Positions 25,515-33,644 of a stretch of 40,716 nt of DNA are shown here, piece after piece (position 1 is the first letter of the stretch; each line of letters starts with the position of its first letter). The position numbers and the translations under genes were made by a program. The stretch comes from UBA11524 sp965646445. Lineage in GTDB: Bacteria > Bacillota > Clostridia > Christensenellales > Aristaeellaceae. The stretch spans positions 1 through 40,716 of the forward strand of contig CBFFZW010000038.1 in assembly GCA_965646445.1 (NCBI GenBank), written 5' to 3'. The notes beneath the pieces were generated by a model. It did not search any database. It was given only the letters and a program-made list of their open reading frames with translations, and was not told the origin of the DNA.

Positions 25515-27149
25515 TCATGCTTGCGCTGCGGGTTTCCGATCCACGGAAGTAGCGATGTTTTCTGCGTGGTCGCCGATACGCTCCAGGTTCGTCAGCAGGT
25601 CAAGGTAGATCATGCCGTTCTTCGCTGAGCATTTCTTGTTCTTCAGGCGGTCGACGTGGTGCTGGCGCAGGGCCTCGGTCATGTTGTCGATCTCTTCCTC
25701 GGCATCCTCCACCACCTGAATCATGGCGGCGTCCGTGCTCTGGGCGCGGAAAAGCTCCATGCCCAAATCCAGCTGGCCGGAAACGCGGTTGGCCATGTCC
25801 TCCAATTCGGCAAAGGCCTTGGCGGAGAAGCGCACGTCCTCCTCCTTTTTCATCTGGGCGGCTTCCAGGATGTTGATGCTGTGGTCGCCCACGCGCTCAA
25901 TGTCGTTGACCACATGGAAGAGGGAGCCCACCAGCCGGGTGTCCTGGTCGTTGAGGTCCAGGCCCTTGACTTCCACCAGGGAAGCGGTGATTTCCTTGTT
26001 GAGGAAATCCAGCACTTCCTCGTTCTGGTTGATTTCCGCCGCCCGCTCGTCGTTCCATTCCTGGAACAGGGCCACGGAGCCGGCATAATTGGCCATGGCG
26101 ATGTCGCCCATGCGCTGCACCTCGTGGAACAGCTGCTGGGCCGCGATGGGCGGAGTGTTCAGCAGGCGCTTGTCAAAGAACTGCAGCTTCATGGCCTCGG
26201 TCTTGCCGCCGTCGTCAGGCACCAGCTTGCAGGAGAGGCGCTCCAGCAGTCCGGCCATGGGCAGGAGCAGCAGCGTGGTGGCGATGTTGAAGATCACATG
26301 GGTGACGGCGATCTGCAGCCGCGCGTTCCCCGGCGTTAGGTAGAGCACCAGCTGATCCAGGGGCAGGAAAATGGCAATCAGCGTGAAGAGCAGCGAGCCC
26401 AGAATGTTGAACAGCAGATGCACCATGCTGGCCCGCTTGGCGGCGGCGGTGGTGCCCGCGCAGGCGATCAGCGACGGTACGCAGGAGCCGATGTTCATGC
26501 CGAAGAGGATGAACATCGCGCCCCGCAGCGGAATCAGGCCTTCACCCGCCAGGGCCTGCAAAATACCCACGCTGGCCGAGGAGGACTGCATCACCGCGGT
26601 GATGACCAGGCCGGTGAGCACCCCCAGGAAGGGGTTGCTGATGGACAGCATGGCCTCCCGGAAGACGGGCCAGTCCCGCAGAGGCGCCATGGCGGCGGAC
26701 ATGGTATCCATGCCCACGAAGAGAATGCCAAGGCCCATGGCAACCTGGCCGAACTGACAGGCCGTCGGATGCTTCTTGGCGCCCAGGCTGGTCAGCAGCA
26801 GGCCCAGGAAGGCGAAAATCGCCGCGAAATTCAGCTTGATGGACAGCATCAGCGATGTCACGGTGGTGCCGATGTTCGCACCCATGATGACGCCGATGGC
26901 CTGGCTCAGCGACAGCAGGCCGGTGTTGACGAAGCCGACCACCATCACCGTCGTCGCGCCGGAGGACTGAATCAGCGCCGTGACGGTCATGCCCGCCAGC
27001 ACCGCCAGCACGCGGTTGTGGGTGACCATTTCCAGCACGCGCTTGAGCCGCTTGCCCGCGGCCTTTTCCAGGCCCTCGCCCATGATCTTCATGCCAAAAA
27101 GGAATAGACCCACTCCACCCAGCAGCGAGAGTAAATTCATCAGTGACAC
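25515..27149 (-). CDS. Na/Pi cotransporter family protein with PhoU-like tail
   Basis: Predicted 544-residue sodium-phosphate cotransporter (NptA/PNaS family). The inverted-repeat transport core carries the two QSS motifs, TALIQSSGATTVMVVGF and AVMQSSSASVGILQAL, each followed by a GANIGT/GMNIGS block. The C-terminal third (about 340-540) is a soluble PhoU-like helical domain that typically regulates uptake. Two starts are possible: ATG at 27155 is only one base from GGAGG (27157-27161), whereas GTG at 27149 has 7-base spacing and is preferred. It is monocistronic with its own promoter and terminator. Confidence 0.92.
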   Translation of the reverse strand: MSLMNLLSLLGGVGLFLFGMKIMGEGLEKAAGKRLKRVLEMVTHNRVLAVLAGMTVTALIQSSGATTVMVVGFVNTGLLSLSQAIGVIMGANIGTTVTSLMLSIKLNFAAIFAFLGLLLTSLGAKKHPTACQFGQVAMGLGILFVGMDTMSAAMAPLRDWPVFREAMLSISNPFLGVLTGLVITAVMQSSSASVGILQALAGEGLIPLRGAMFILFGMNIGSCVPSLIACAGTTAAAKRASMVHLLFNILGSLLFTLIAIFLPLDQLVLYLTPGNARLQIAVTHVIFNIATTLLLLPMAGLLERLSCKLVPDDGGKTEAMKLQFFDKRLLNTPPIAAQQLFHEVQRMGDIAMANYAGSVALFQEWNDERAAEINQNEEVLDFLNKEITASLVEVKGLDLNDQDTRLVGSLFHVVNDIERVGDHSINILEAAQMKKEEDVRFSAKAFAELEDMANRVSGQLDLGMELFRAQSTDAAMIQVVEDAEEEIDNMTEALRQHHVDRLKNKKCSAKNGMIYLDLLTNLERIGDHAENIATSVDRKPAAQA

Positions 27150-27199
27150 AGGCATTCCTCCGCACAGTGTTTGTGATCCGCGTCAGTCCATACGAAATC

Positions 27200-27228
27200 A
27201 TTGTATCATATGCCTGTCGGGCTGTAAA
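27200..27228 (-). promoter_or_regulatory. Promoter of the phosphate transporter gene
   Basis: On the minus strand TTTACA (27223-27228) and TACAAT (27200-27205) are 17 bases apart, with an extended -10 TG at the right position. The predicted transcript starts about 45 bases before the gene. No PhoB-like direct repeats were recognised. Confidence 0.7.
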
Positions 27229-27293
27229 TGGGCGGAATGTGCCTTTTTCGGGGGAAAGCGACAAAATCCCGCCCTCGATGGGAGCGGCATATC

Positions 27294-27318
27294 AAAAAAA
27301 GCGGCACAGGCCGCTTTT
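27294..27318 (-). terminator. Terminator of the P-type ATPase gene
   Basis: AAAAGCGGC and GCCGCTTTT flank a 4-base loop, with the plus strand reading seven As before the stem, so the minus-strand transcript ends in a T-run. It lies about 70 bases after the ATPase stop codon. The stem is nearly symmetrical and might also work on the other strand. Confidence 0.85.
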
Positions 27319-27389
27319 CAAACCATCATCGCGCAGGGGCGGGATGGCGCAAGATGAATATCAGCATGGCGCTGCCGGGGCCTTGGCCG

Positions 27390-29768
27390 TTACGGCGTAT
27401 CCAGTCCCGTGCCGTGCCGCCGCTGCCAGCGGCCCATGGCCCAGGAGACCCCCAGGGCTGTGGCGCCGCCGGCGGCGATCATGCTGGCCAGGGCCAGACA
27501 TTGAATCGGCGTCAGCGTGACGAGGAAGAACAGCGCGCCCTGGGTCAGTACCGAGACGATGAAGCAAAGGGTCATCACCAGCCACAGCGCGCCCCGCAGC
27601 GGATTGAAGGGACGGCACACGCGAAGGAGAATGCCCAGCCCCATGGCGCCCGCGGCCAGGGTGGCCAGGGTGGAGCCCACCGCCTGGGGCCAGCCGAAAT
27701 GCACGGTCATCATGGCGATGACGGCGCACACCGTCACCCCCGCCGCCCCGGGGACGGCCCGGCGCAGGACGGTTTCCAGGAAGCCGCCGCGAATGCGCTC
27801 CCGGTTGGGCTCCAGGGCCAGGAAGAAGGAAGGAATGCCGATGGTCACGCCGCTGATGAGCGTCAGCTGTATGGGCTGGAAGGGATACGCCGCCGGGAGC
27901 GCCAGCAAAAGCAGCGTCAGCGCGAAGGAATACAGGGTCTTCACCAGGAACAGGCTGGCCGCCCGGGTGATGTTGTTGACCACCCGCCGGCCTTCCAGCA
28001 CGATGTCGGGCATGGCGGAAAAGTCGGCGTCCAGCAGGGTCAGCTGAGCCGCGTGCTTGGCGGCGTCGGAGCCGCCTGCCATGGCGATGGAGCAGTCCGC
28101 CGCCTTCAGGGCGGGAATGTCGTTCACGCCGTCGCCCGTCATGGCCACGCTGTGCCCCGCCTGCTTCAGCGCTTCCACCAGGAGCTTTTTCTGCGCGGGG
28201 GTCACCCGGCCGAAGACGGTGGCCACTTCACACGCTTCAGCCAGCTGCTCATCCGTGAGGGTGGAAGCGTCCACCCAGCACTCGCCGTCCGTCAGGGCCA
28301 CGCGGCGGGCGATGGCGGAGACCGTCCGGGGATCGTCGCCGCTGATGACCTTTACCTCAACGCCCTGTTCCCGGAAATAGCGCAGGGTCTCCTCGGCCTG
28401 CTCGCGCACCTGATCGGTCAGCAGGCACAGGCCCAGCACGCGGCTGACGGCGGGGGCCTCCGTTTCGGTGACGCAGCCGTCGGCCTGCGCCAGCAAAAGC
28501 ACCCGAACGCCCTGGGCCGCGAAGGCTTCCGCTCGCTCGCGTACCTCGCCCGTGTAGGCGTCCCCCAGAACGAAGGCGGGGGCGCCCAGGATCAAGGTCA
28601 CGCCGTCAGCGAAGGAAGCGGCGGATTTCTTCCTCGCGGAGGAAAAGGGCAGCACGGCCACGGGGGTCTCCGTTCCCGGCAGGACGGCCTTCCGCAGGGC
28701 GTCCAGCGTGCCGGAGGACTGATCGAAAGCCCCCAGGAAGCGGGCAAGCGCCGCCTTCATGGCTTCCTCGTCGGCATCCAGGGGAACCAGGCTGTCCAGC
28801 GCCATTTCGCCGGTGGTGATGGTGCCGGTCTTGTCCAGGCACAGCACGTCCGCCCGGGCTAGGGTCTCGATGCCGTAAAGCTCCTGCACCAGGGTCTTCC
28901 GCCGCCCTAACTTGACCACACCGGCGGCCATGGCCACGCTGGTCAGAAGCACCAGCCCCTCGGGAATCATGCCGATCATGGCGGCCACGGTGGAAGGCAC
29001 CGCGCTGGTCAGGGGCAGATGCTGAAGGAAGAATTGCTTGCAGAACAGAAGAATGCCCAGCGGCACAAGCAGACAGCTGACTAGCCGGATGAGCTTGTTC
29101 AGCTCCGTCATCAGCGCGGATTTGGGCCGCTTGATCTCCCGGGCGGAATGGGTCAGCCGGGCGGCATAGCTGTCGTCGCCCACATGAACCAGCTGCGCCG
29201 TCAGCCTGCCCTCGCTGATGAAGCTGCCGGACATCAGCCAGTCGCCGTTATGCTTGCCCACGGCGTCGCTTTCCCCGGTGAGCAGGGACTCGTTGACCGC
29301 GCCGTGGCCGTCCATCACCACGGCGTCCGCCATCACCTGATCCCCCGCCCGGAGGATCACCAGGTCGCCCTTGACCAGCTCGTTCATGGCGCAGCCGCGC
29401 TCGACGCCCTCCCGCAGCACATGGGCGGTGGGGGCGCTGAGTACCTGCAGGCGGCGGATGGTCTTGCGCGCCCGCAATTCCTGCACGGTGCCGATCAGCG
29501 CGTTGGACACCACCACCCCCAGGAACAGCATGTTCCGCCAGCTGCCCACCAGGGCCAGGCAGACGGCCAGGGCCACGTTGAGAAGATTGAACAGGGTCAG
29601 CAGGTTTTCCCGGAAAATCTGTCCCACGGATTTGCCGGGATCGGCGGTGACCTCATTGCCCAGGCCCTGCTCGCGTCGGCGCTGGGCCTCGGCCTCCGTC
29701 AGGCCCGTGTCCGGGGTTGGGGTGAAGTCCTCCGGTAGCGCCGTGGGGATTGAAAGCTGCTCGTGCAT
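27390..29768 (-). CDS. CtpE-like cation-transporting P-type ATPase
   Basis: Predicted 792-residue P-type ATPase, probably exporting or importing a divalent cation across the cell membrane. It has the actuator TGES motif (LLTGESDAVGKH), the M4 sequence MIPEGLVLLTS, the phosphorylation motif LDKTGTITTGE and the hinge MTGDGVNDIPALKAAD. The PEGL M4 motif and overall pattern resemble mycobacterial CtpE (calcium) rather than CPx heavy-metal pumps, and no N-terminal metal-binding domain is present. The start at 29768 is favoured by GGAGG at 6-base spacing; an in-frame ATG at 29810 lies upstream of the promoter-derived start. Ion specificity is inferred. Confidence 0.9.
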   Translation of the reverse strand: MHEQLSIPTALPEDFTPTPDTGLTEAEAQRRREQGLGNEVTADPGKSVGQIFRENLLTLFNLLNVALAVCLALVGSWRNMLFLGVVVSNALIGTVQELRARKTIRRLQVLSAPTAHVLREGVERGCAMNELVKGDLVILRAGDQVMADAVVMDGHGAVNESLLTGESDAVGKHNGDWLMSGSFISEGRLTAQLVHVGDDSYAARLTHSAREIKRPKSALMTELNKLIRLVSCLLVPLGILLFCKQFFLQHLPLTSAVPSTVAAMIGMIPEGLVLLTSVAMAAGVVKLGRRKTLVQELYGIETLARADVLCLDKTGTITTGEMALDSLVPLDADEEAMKAALARFLGAFDQSSGTLDALRKAVLPGTETPVAVLPFSSARKKSAASFADGVTLILGAPAFVLGDAYTGEVRERAEAFAAQGVRVLLLAQADGCVTETEAPAVSRVLGLCLLTDQVREQAEETLRYFREQGVEVKVISGDDPRTVSAIARRVALTDGECWVDASTLTDEQLAEACEVATVFGRVTPAQKKLLVEALKQAGHSVAMTGDGVNDIPALKAADCSIAMAGGSDAAKHAAQLTLLDADFSAMPDIVLEGRRVVNNITRAASLFLVKTLYSFALTLLLLALPAAYPFQPIQLTLISGVTIGIPSFFLALEPNRERIRGGFLETVLRRAVPGAAGVTVCAVIAMMTVHFGWPQAVGSTLATLAAGAMGLGILLRVCRPFNPLRGALWLVMTLCFIVSVLTQGALFFLVTLTPIQCLALASMIAAGGATALGVSWAMGRWQRRHGTGLDTP

Positions 29769-29797
29769 ACTTGCCTCCATCATGTGTGCGTGCCGCC

Positions 29798-29826
29798 AGT
29801 ATACCACCAAAATACAAGGCTGTCAT
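29798..29826 (-). promoter_or_regulatory. Promoter of the P-type ATPase gene
   Basis: On the minus strand ATGACA (29821-29826) and TATACT (29798-29803), each five of six to consensus, are 17 bases apart, giving a short leader of about 25 bases before the ATG at 29768. Confidence 0.75.
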
Positions 29827-29880
29827 GAAAGTTCCTTTAGAACTTCGTGAACAAAATATGAATGATTTTTCCAGCGCCGG

Positions 29881-30513
29881 TCATAACAGGCCCAGCAGCG
29901 CCGGCAGGTCGGTCAGGCGATCCAGCACGGGCACCCCGGCCGTTTCCAGGACGGAGCGCTGCTGATGGCCGCCGTCGATCAGGTAGCAGCGGCAGCCGAT
30001 GGCCCTGGCCACCTCGGCGTCATGGGTGGTATCGCCCAGGAACACGGCGTCCGCCGGGTCGGCGCCGCTCCGGGCCATGAAGTCGACGGCCAGCTGCACC
30101 TTGCTGGCGCCGTAGACATCCCCCAGGCCCAGGACTTCGTCGAACAGGCCCGCCAATTCCGGGAAATGGCGCACCTGCTCGTGTAGCTGATCCCGCTGGC
30201 TGGCGGAAAGAATCACCTGCCGGAAGCCCGCCGCCTGAAAGCGCCGCAGCGTTTCCACCGCGCCGGGAGCCAGCGCCGCCTGGTCGAAGCGGGCCACATA
30301 GCCCTCGTTCCATTCCCGGGCGATGACGGGGAAGTCCTCGTCGGATACGCCCAGGTCCCGGTAGTATTCCCGCACGGGAAAGCGGAAAATCCGCCGGTAT
30401 TCCTCCTCGGTGGTGTCGCGGTAGCCGTGCTTGGCGAAGACCAGGTTGTTCACCTGAACCACCAGGGGCACGTCTGCCACGATGGTGCCGTTCCAGTCCC
30501 AGAAAATGGTCAT
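29881..30513 (-). CDS. HAD family phosphatase
   Basis: Predicted 210-residue HAD-superfamily hydrolase with a small helical cap, resembling phosphoglycolate phosphatases. Motif I is FWDWNGT, with nucleophile D6 and Asn (N8) where most phosphatases have a second Asp; a D-W-N-G-T form occurs in a subgroup of HADs. Motif II is VILSAS, the lysine is in GASKVQ, and motif III is VFLGDTTHDAEVA. The start at 30513 follows AGGAGG at 6 bases; a longer reading to 30711 would run into the repeat. Substrate unknown; a house-cleaning role on small phosphates is likely. Confidence 0.88.
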   Translation of the reverse strand: MTIFWDWNGTIVADVPLVVQVNNLVFAKHGYRDTTEEEYRRIFRFPVREYYRDLGVSDEDFPVIAREWNEGYVARFDQAALAPGAVETLRRFQAAGFRQVILSASQRDQLHEQVRHFPELAGLFDEVLGLGDVYGASKVQLAVDFMARSGADPADAVFLGDTTHDAEVARAIGCRCYLIDGGHQQRSVLETAGVPVLDRLTDLPALLGLL

Positions 30514-30560
30514 GGGATACCTCCTGTTGATGGTATGGTCGGTGGGGGCTTGTGTGACTG

Positions 30561-30586
30561 AAAAGGGCCCTATCGGGTGATAGGGC
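30561..30586 (-). terminator. Possible terminator between repeat copy C and the HAD gene
   Basis: GCCCTATC (30567-30574) pairs with GATAGGGC (30579-30586), and on the minus strand the stem is followed by CCTTTT. It could stop transcripts coming from ftsY and the methyltransferase gene through repeat copy C before the HAD gene. Confidence 0.55.
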
Positions 30587-30605
30587 GGGCAATCTCTGAA
30601 TCTTG

Positions 30606-31116
30606 GGAGCCGAGGGTTTCCAATGATGATGGGGAAGGCGAACCACGCGAGGCCCGAAAGTTTCCATCGGAGATGGGCAAGCTCAGTCCCGCAGGGGCCG
30701 AAGGTTTCCAAAGGGCGATCGGAAAGCCCTTTGGTCGCCCCGCAGGGCGAAACCCTCAGTTTAATGAAAGGTCTTTTGCAAAGGCGGTTTGCCCTTTGCA
30801 GGGCCGCAGACCTGTTTGGTTGTACTTTCTCCTCGGAGAAAGTACCAAAGAGGATTGGGGGGCGCTGAGTTTAACCTGCATGGCCAGCGCCCCCCAAACC
30901 CCCCGTGGCATAGCGTGTTGTGTGTAGCCATAGGCGAGTCACCAGCTAATACCGCCTCGCAGGGGCGGTCGTCCACCTCCATTGGAGCAGGCGAGTGTCC
31001 AGCAGGCGGTAGGATTTTCGTCTGGTTTGGCTTCGCGGCGTGGTTGCACATGGGACTGGTACCGGTGGTTCCTATAAAGAGTTATGAGACTGGCACCGGT
31101 GGTTCCTATGGAGGGC
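30606..31116 (+). repeat. Dispersed hairpin-rich intergenic element, copy C
   Basis: Copy C is in the same orientation as copy B and lies just after the RNA methyltransferase gene. Degenerate extra end units precede the main one (30606-30700), then the main unit CCAAAGGGCGATCGG...CCCTTTGG (about 30708-30734), a short hairpin near 30777-30800, an 11-bp near-palindrome 30822-30845, the long stem 30852-30867/30885-30900 (15 of 16 pairs), the conserved ACCGCC hairpin near 30951-30969, and two tandem copies of an approximately 35-base unit ending ACCGGTGGTTCCTAT (31059-31110). The second end unit of copies A, B and D is missing here. No gene is supported in 30514-31132. Confidence 0.85.
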
Positions 31117-31132
31117 AAGGAACGGATGGCTA

Positions 31133-31867
31133 TTATAGTCCGTCCTTCTGCGCAAATCCATAGATACCAATGGCTGCGGCGATGGACAGATTCAGCGAGT
31201 CTACCCGCTGATTGCTGGGGATGCGCACGGGCTGTCCCAGCTGGCTGAATTCCTGGGGGAGACCGCTGCCCTCGTTGCCGAAAACCAGCGTCCAGCAGGG
31301 CGGGATGGGCTCGGCCAGAACGTCGGGCAGGGAGCGGGAGCCGTCCAGCATGAAAGGGTACAGCGACCGGTCGGGATGCTCCGCCTGGTAGGCGTCAAAG
31401 CTGTCGTAGGTGCGCACACGCAGGGAAAACAGGCTGCCCATGCTGGCCCGGACAGTGCGCGGATCGAACACATCCACACAGGGGCGGATCAGCGCCACGT
31501 CTTCCACCCCGAAGCCCAGGGCGGTGCGCAGGATGGTGCCCACGTTGCCGCAGTCCGACGGGTGATGGAGCACCACATGGGGACGGTCGATGGCCAGGGC
31601 GTCGTCAAACTTGCCGAACACCGCCGCCGCGAAGCAGTTTTCCTTGCCGGAAATGCGGGAAAGCGCCTTGTCCGCGATTTCCACGCGGATGTTCAGCCGC
31701 CGGGCCAGGTCGGTGAGCTTTTCCGCGGCCTCGGTGCCCTCCGCCTTGCTGTGCAGCAGCACCCGACGGGCGGCGTCGGGCCGGTGGAGCAGGCATTCCA
31801 TGGCCGGGAAGGCACCGGGGGCGTAAGCGTAATCCAGCTCGGCGCGGTAGGGGGACAAAGAGGGCAT
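31133..31867 (-). CDS. TrmH/SpoU family RNA 2'-O-methyltransferase
   Basis: Predicted 244-residue SPOUT methyltransferase that would methylate a ribose in tRNA or rRNA using S-adenosylmethionine. The three family motifs are present: the NVGTILRTALGFGV block with DPRTVRASMGSLF, then LVFGNEGSGL, then DSLNLSIAAAIGIY. Residues 1-85 form a substrate-binding extension. AAAGGAG precedes the ATG. It lies 24 bases after ftsY and is probably co-transcribed with it. Which RNA it modifies cannot be read from sequence. Confidence 0.88.
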   Translation of the reverse strand: MPSLSPYRAELDYAYAPGAFPAMECLLHRPDAARRVLLHSKAEGTEAAEKLTDLARRLNIRVEIADKALSRISGKENCFAAAVFGKFDDALAIDRPHVVLHHPSDCGNVGTILRTALGFGVEDVALIRPCVDVFDPRTVRASMGSLFSLRVRTYDSFDAYQAEHPDRSLYPFMLDGSRSLPDVLAEPIPPCWTLVFGNEGSGLPQEFSQLGQPVRIPSNQRVDSLNLSIAAAIGIYGFAQKDGL

Positions 31868-31891
31868 GGGGCAGCTCCTTTCAAGGCCTGG

Positions 31892-32806
31892 TTACATCAG
31901 CGCCTCCACAAAATCCTTGGCGCTGAAGGGCTGCAGATCGTCGATGCCCTCGCCCACGCCGATGTACCACACGGGCACCTCCAGCTCCTGGCGGATGGCC
32001 AGGGCAATGCCGCCCTTGGCTGTGCCGTCCAGCTTGGTGAGGATGATGCCGCCGATCTCCGCCACTTCCTTGAAGGCCCGGGCCTGGGCCAGGCCGTTCT
32101 GGCCGGTGGTGGCGTCCAGCACCAGGATGCAGCGCACGTCAGCCTCGGGGTATTCCCGATCCAGCACGCGGCGCATCTTGTTCAATTCGTCCATTAGGTT
32201 CTTTTTGTTGTGGAGGCGTCCGGCGGTATCCACCAGCAGGAGGTCGGCACCCTGGGCCTTGGCGGACTTCACGGCGTCGAACACCACGGCGGCGGGATCC
32301 GCGCCCTCCTCGTGCCGGATGATGGGCACCCGGGCACGCTCCGCCCAGACGGTCAGCTGCTCGGCGGCGGCGGCGCGGAAGGTATCCCCCGCGCAGAGCA
32401 TCACCCGGCGGCCGATGGACTGGAACCGCAGCGCCAGCTTGCCGATGGTGGTGGTCTTGCCCACGCCGTTGACGCCCACCATCAGCATGACCATGGGCCA
32501 CTTCAGCGGCGGGCGGGGGATGTCCATCTGCTCGACCATGATGGCCTTGAGCATCTCCCGGGCGGTGACGGCGTCCTTGACGTTCCCCGCCTTCACCCGG
32601 GCGCGCAGCTCATCCATGATGGCGGTGGTGGCCTTCACGCCGCAGTCGGCCATCACCAGAATGTCCTCCAGCTCCTCGTAGAAGTCCTCGTCGATCTTTC
32701 GGGTCTCGCGAACCAGATCGTCCACCTTGTCGGTCAGGTTGCCGCGGGTCTTGCTCAGCCCCTTGAACAGGCGGGAAAACAATCCGCCCTTCTTGTCCTC
32801 GCTCAT
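31892..32806 (-). CDS. ftsY: Signal recognition particle receptor FtsY
   Basis: Predicted 304-residue SRP receptor GTPase, which docks ribosome-SRP complexes at the membrane for co-translational insertion. A short basic N-terminus and a helical N domain (about 10-95) precede the G domain with the P-loop GVNGVGKTTTIGKLA, the DTAGRLHNKKNLM block, TKLDGTAKGG and the final GEGIDDLQPFSAKDFVEALM. The long acidic A domain of E. coli FtsY is absent, as in most Bacillota. AGAGGT precedes the ATG. It leads a two-gene unit with the RNA methyltransferase. Confidence 0.97.
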   Translation of the reverse strand: MSEDKKGGLFSRLFKGLSKTRGNLTDKVDDLVRETRKIDEDFYEELEDILVMADCGVKATTAIMDELRARVKAGNVKDAVTAREMLKAIMVEQMDIPRPPLKWPMVMLMVGVNGVGKTTTIGKLALRFQSIGRRVMLCAGDTFRAAAAEQLTVWAERARVPIIRHEEGADPAAVVFDAVKSAKAQGADLLLVDTAGRLHNKKNLMDELNKMRRVLDREYPEADVRCILVLDATTGQNGLAQARAFKEVAEIGGIILTKLDGTAKGGIALAIRQELEVPVWYIGVGEGIDDLQPFSAKDFVEALM

Positions 32807-32865
32807 TGGCTTTTACCTCTTTTCAGCGGGGAAATCCCCGGAAATATGCGTATCGCAGCGCGTAT

Positions 32866-32894
32866 AGTGTACCATAGTTGCCCTGCGGGTGCAA
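32866..32894 (-). promoter_or_regulatory. Possible promoter of ftsY
   Basis: On the minus strand TTGCAC (32889-32894) and TACACT (32866-32871) are 17 bases apart, about 60 bases before the ftsY start. Matches are moderate (three and four of six). Confidence 0.45.
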
Positions 32895-32909
32895 GCGGGC
32901 GTCGCTTCT

Positions 32910-33218
32910 TCAGCAGTCCCATTGGCACAGGCGGAGGTCGACATGGCAGGCGTCCTTCATGACCGCGCCCTCCGCCAGAAGAAGCGCCCCCTGCTCGTGC
33001 CAGCCGGGAACCAGCCTGCCCGCGTGGTTCACCACCCGATGGCAGGGGTACTGGCCGTAGTATTCCGCCATGCTCAGCACCCGGCCCACCAGGCGGGCGT
33101 TGCGTTCCCGGCCGATCAGCCGGGCAATCTGCCCATAGGTAGCCACCCGCCCCGGGGGAATTTCCGCCACGGCGGAAAGCACCTCGTAGATCAGGCGTTC
33201 ATCCAGCACGCGGCTCAT
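32910..33218 (-). CDS. MGMT-family DNA-binding protein (short, single domain)
   Basis: Predicted 102-residue protein equal to the DNA-binding domain of O6-methylguanine-DNA methyltransferase. The helix-turn-helix region RVATYGQIARLIGRERNARLVGRV (24-47) with its arginine finger and the active-site motif PCHRVV (C59) are present. The N-terminal domain of full MGMT is missing. Related short alkyltransferase-like proteins normally have Trp in place of the cysteine; here the Cys is kept, so real methyl transfer is possible. The start overlaps the thioesterase stop by four bases, so the two are coupled. Confidence 0.88.
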   Translation of the reverse strand: MSRVLDERLIYEVLSAVAEIPPGRVATYGQIARLIGRERNARLVGRVLSMAEYYGQYPCHRVVNHAGRLVPGWHEQGALLLAEGAVMKDACHVDLRLCQWDC

Positions 33219-33643
33219 GGCTGGGCCGCCTCCGTGTCGGGAAGGTGCGCCATCAGCATGGCGTGGAAGTCCGGGAAGTCCCGCTTCAGCCGCAGAAAGC
33301 GCCCGTCCTTATTCAGAAAGCAGTGCTCGGTGTGCCCGGTGCAGCAGACCGTGCCATCCGCCCTGCGCATCTCATAGGCGATGCGCAGCGTAACGCCGTT
33401 GAAGCTCTCCGGCGACAGGGCGACGGAGACGGTCTCCGCAAAGGTGGTGGAGGTCACAAAGCGGCAGTCCACCGCCGTCACGGGGGAGAAGATGCCCAGG
33501 GATTCCAGGCGGTCATAGCTCCAGCCCACCGCCTTCAGCCAGTCGACCCGCGCCTCCTCCATCCAGCGGATGTAGTTGGTGTGGTGGACGATGCCCATGC
33601 GGTCGGTCTCGTAGTAGTGAACCAAATGGCGATAAGGCTCCAT
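33215..33643 (-). CDS. YbgC-like hotdog acyl-CoA thioesterase
   Basis: Predicted 142-residue hotdog-fold thioesterase of the 4-hydroxybenzoyl-CoA/YbgC group. The catalytic segment HYYETDRMGIVHHTNYIRWM carries D14, the usual active-site acid, and the long central helix follows. Such enzymes hydrolyse short or medium acyl-CoA or acyl-ACP esters. It begins one base after the MATE stop codon and overlaps the MGMT-like gene by four bases, so it is the middle gene of a tight three-gene operon. The natural substrate is unknown. Confidence 0.88.
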   Translation of the reverse strand: MEPYRHLVHYYETDRMGIVHHTNYIRWMEEARVDWLKAVGWSYDRLESLGIFSPVTAVDCRFVTSTTFAETVSVALSPESFNGVTLRIAYEMRRADGTVCCTGHTEHCFLNKDGRFLRLKRDFPDFHAMLMAHLPDTEAAQP

Positions 33644-33644
33644 G

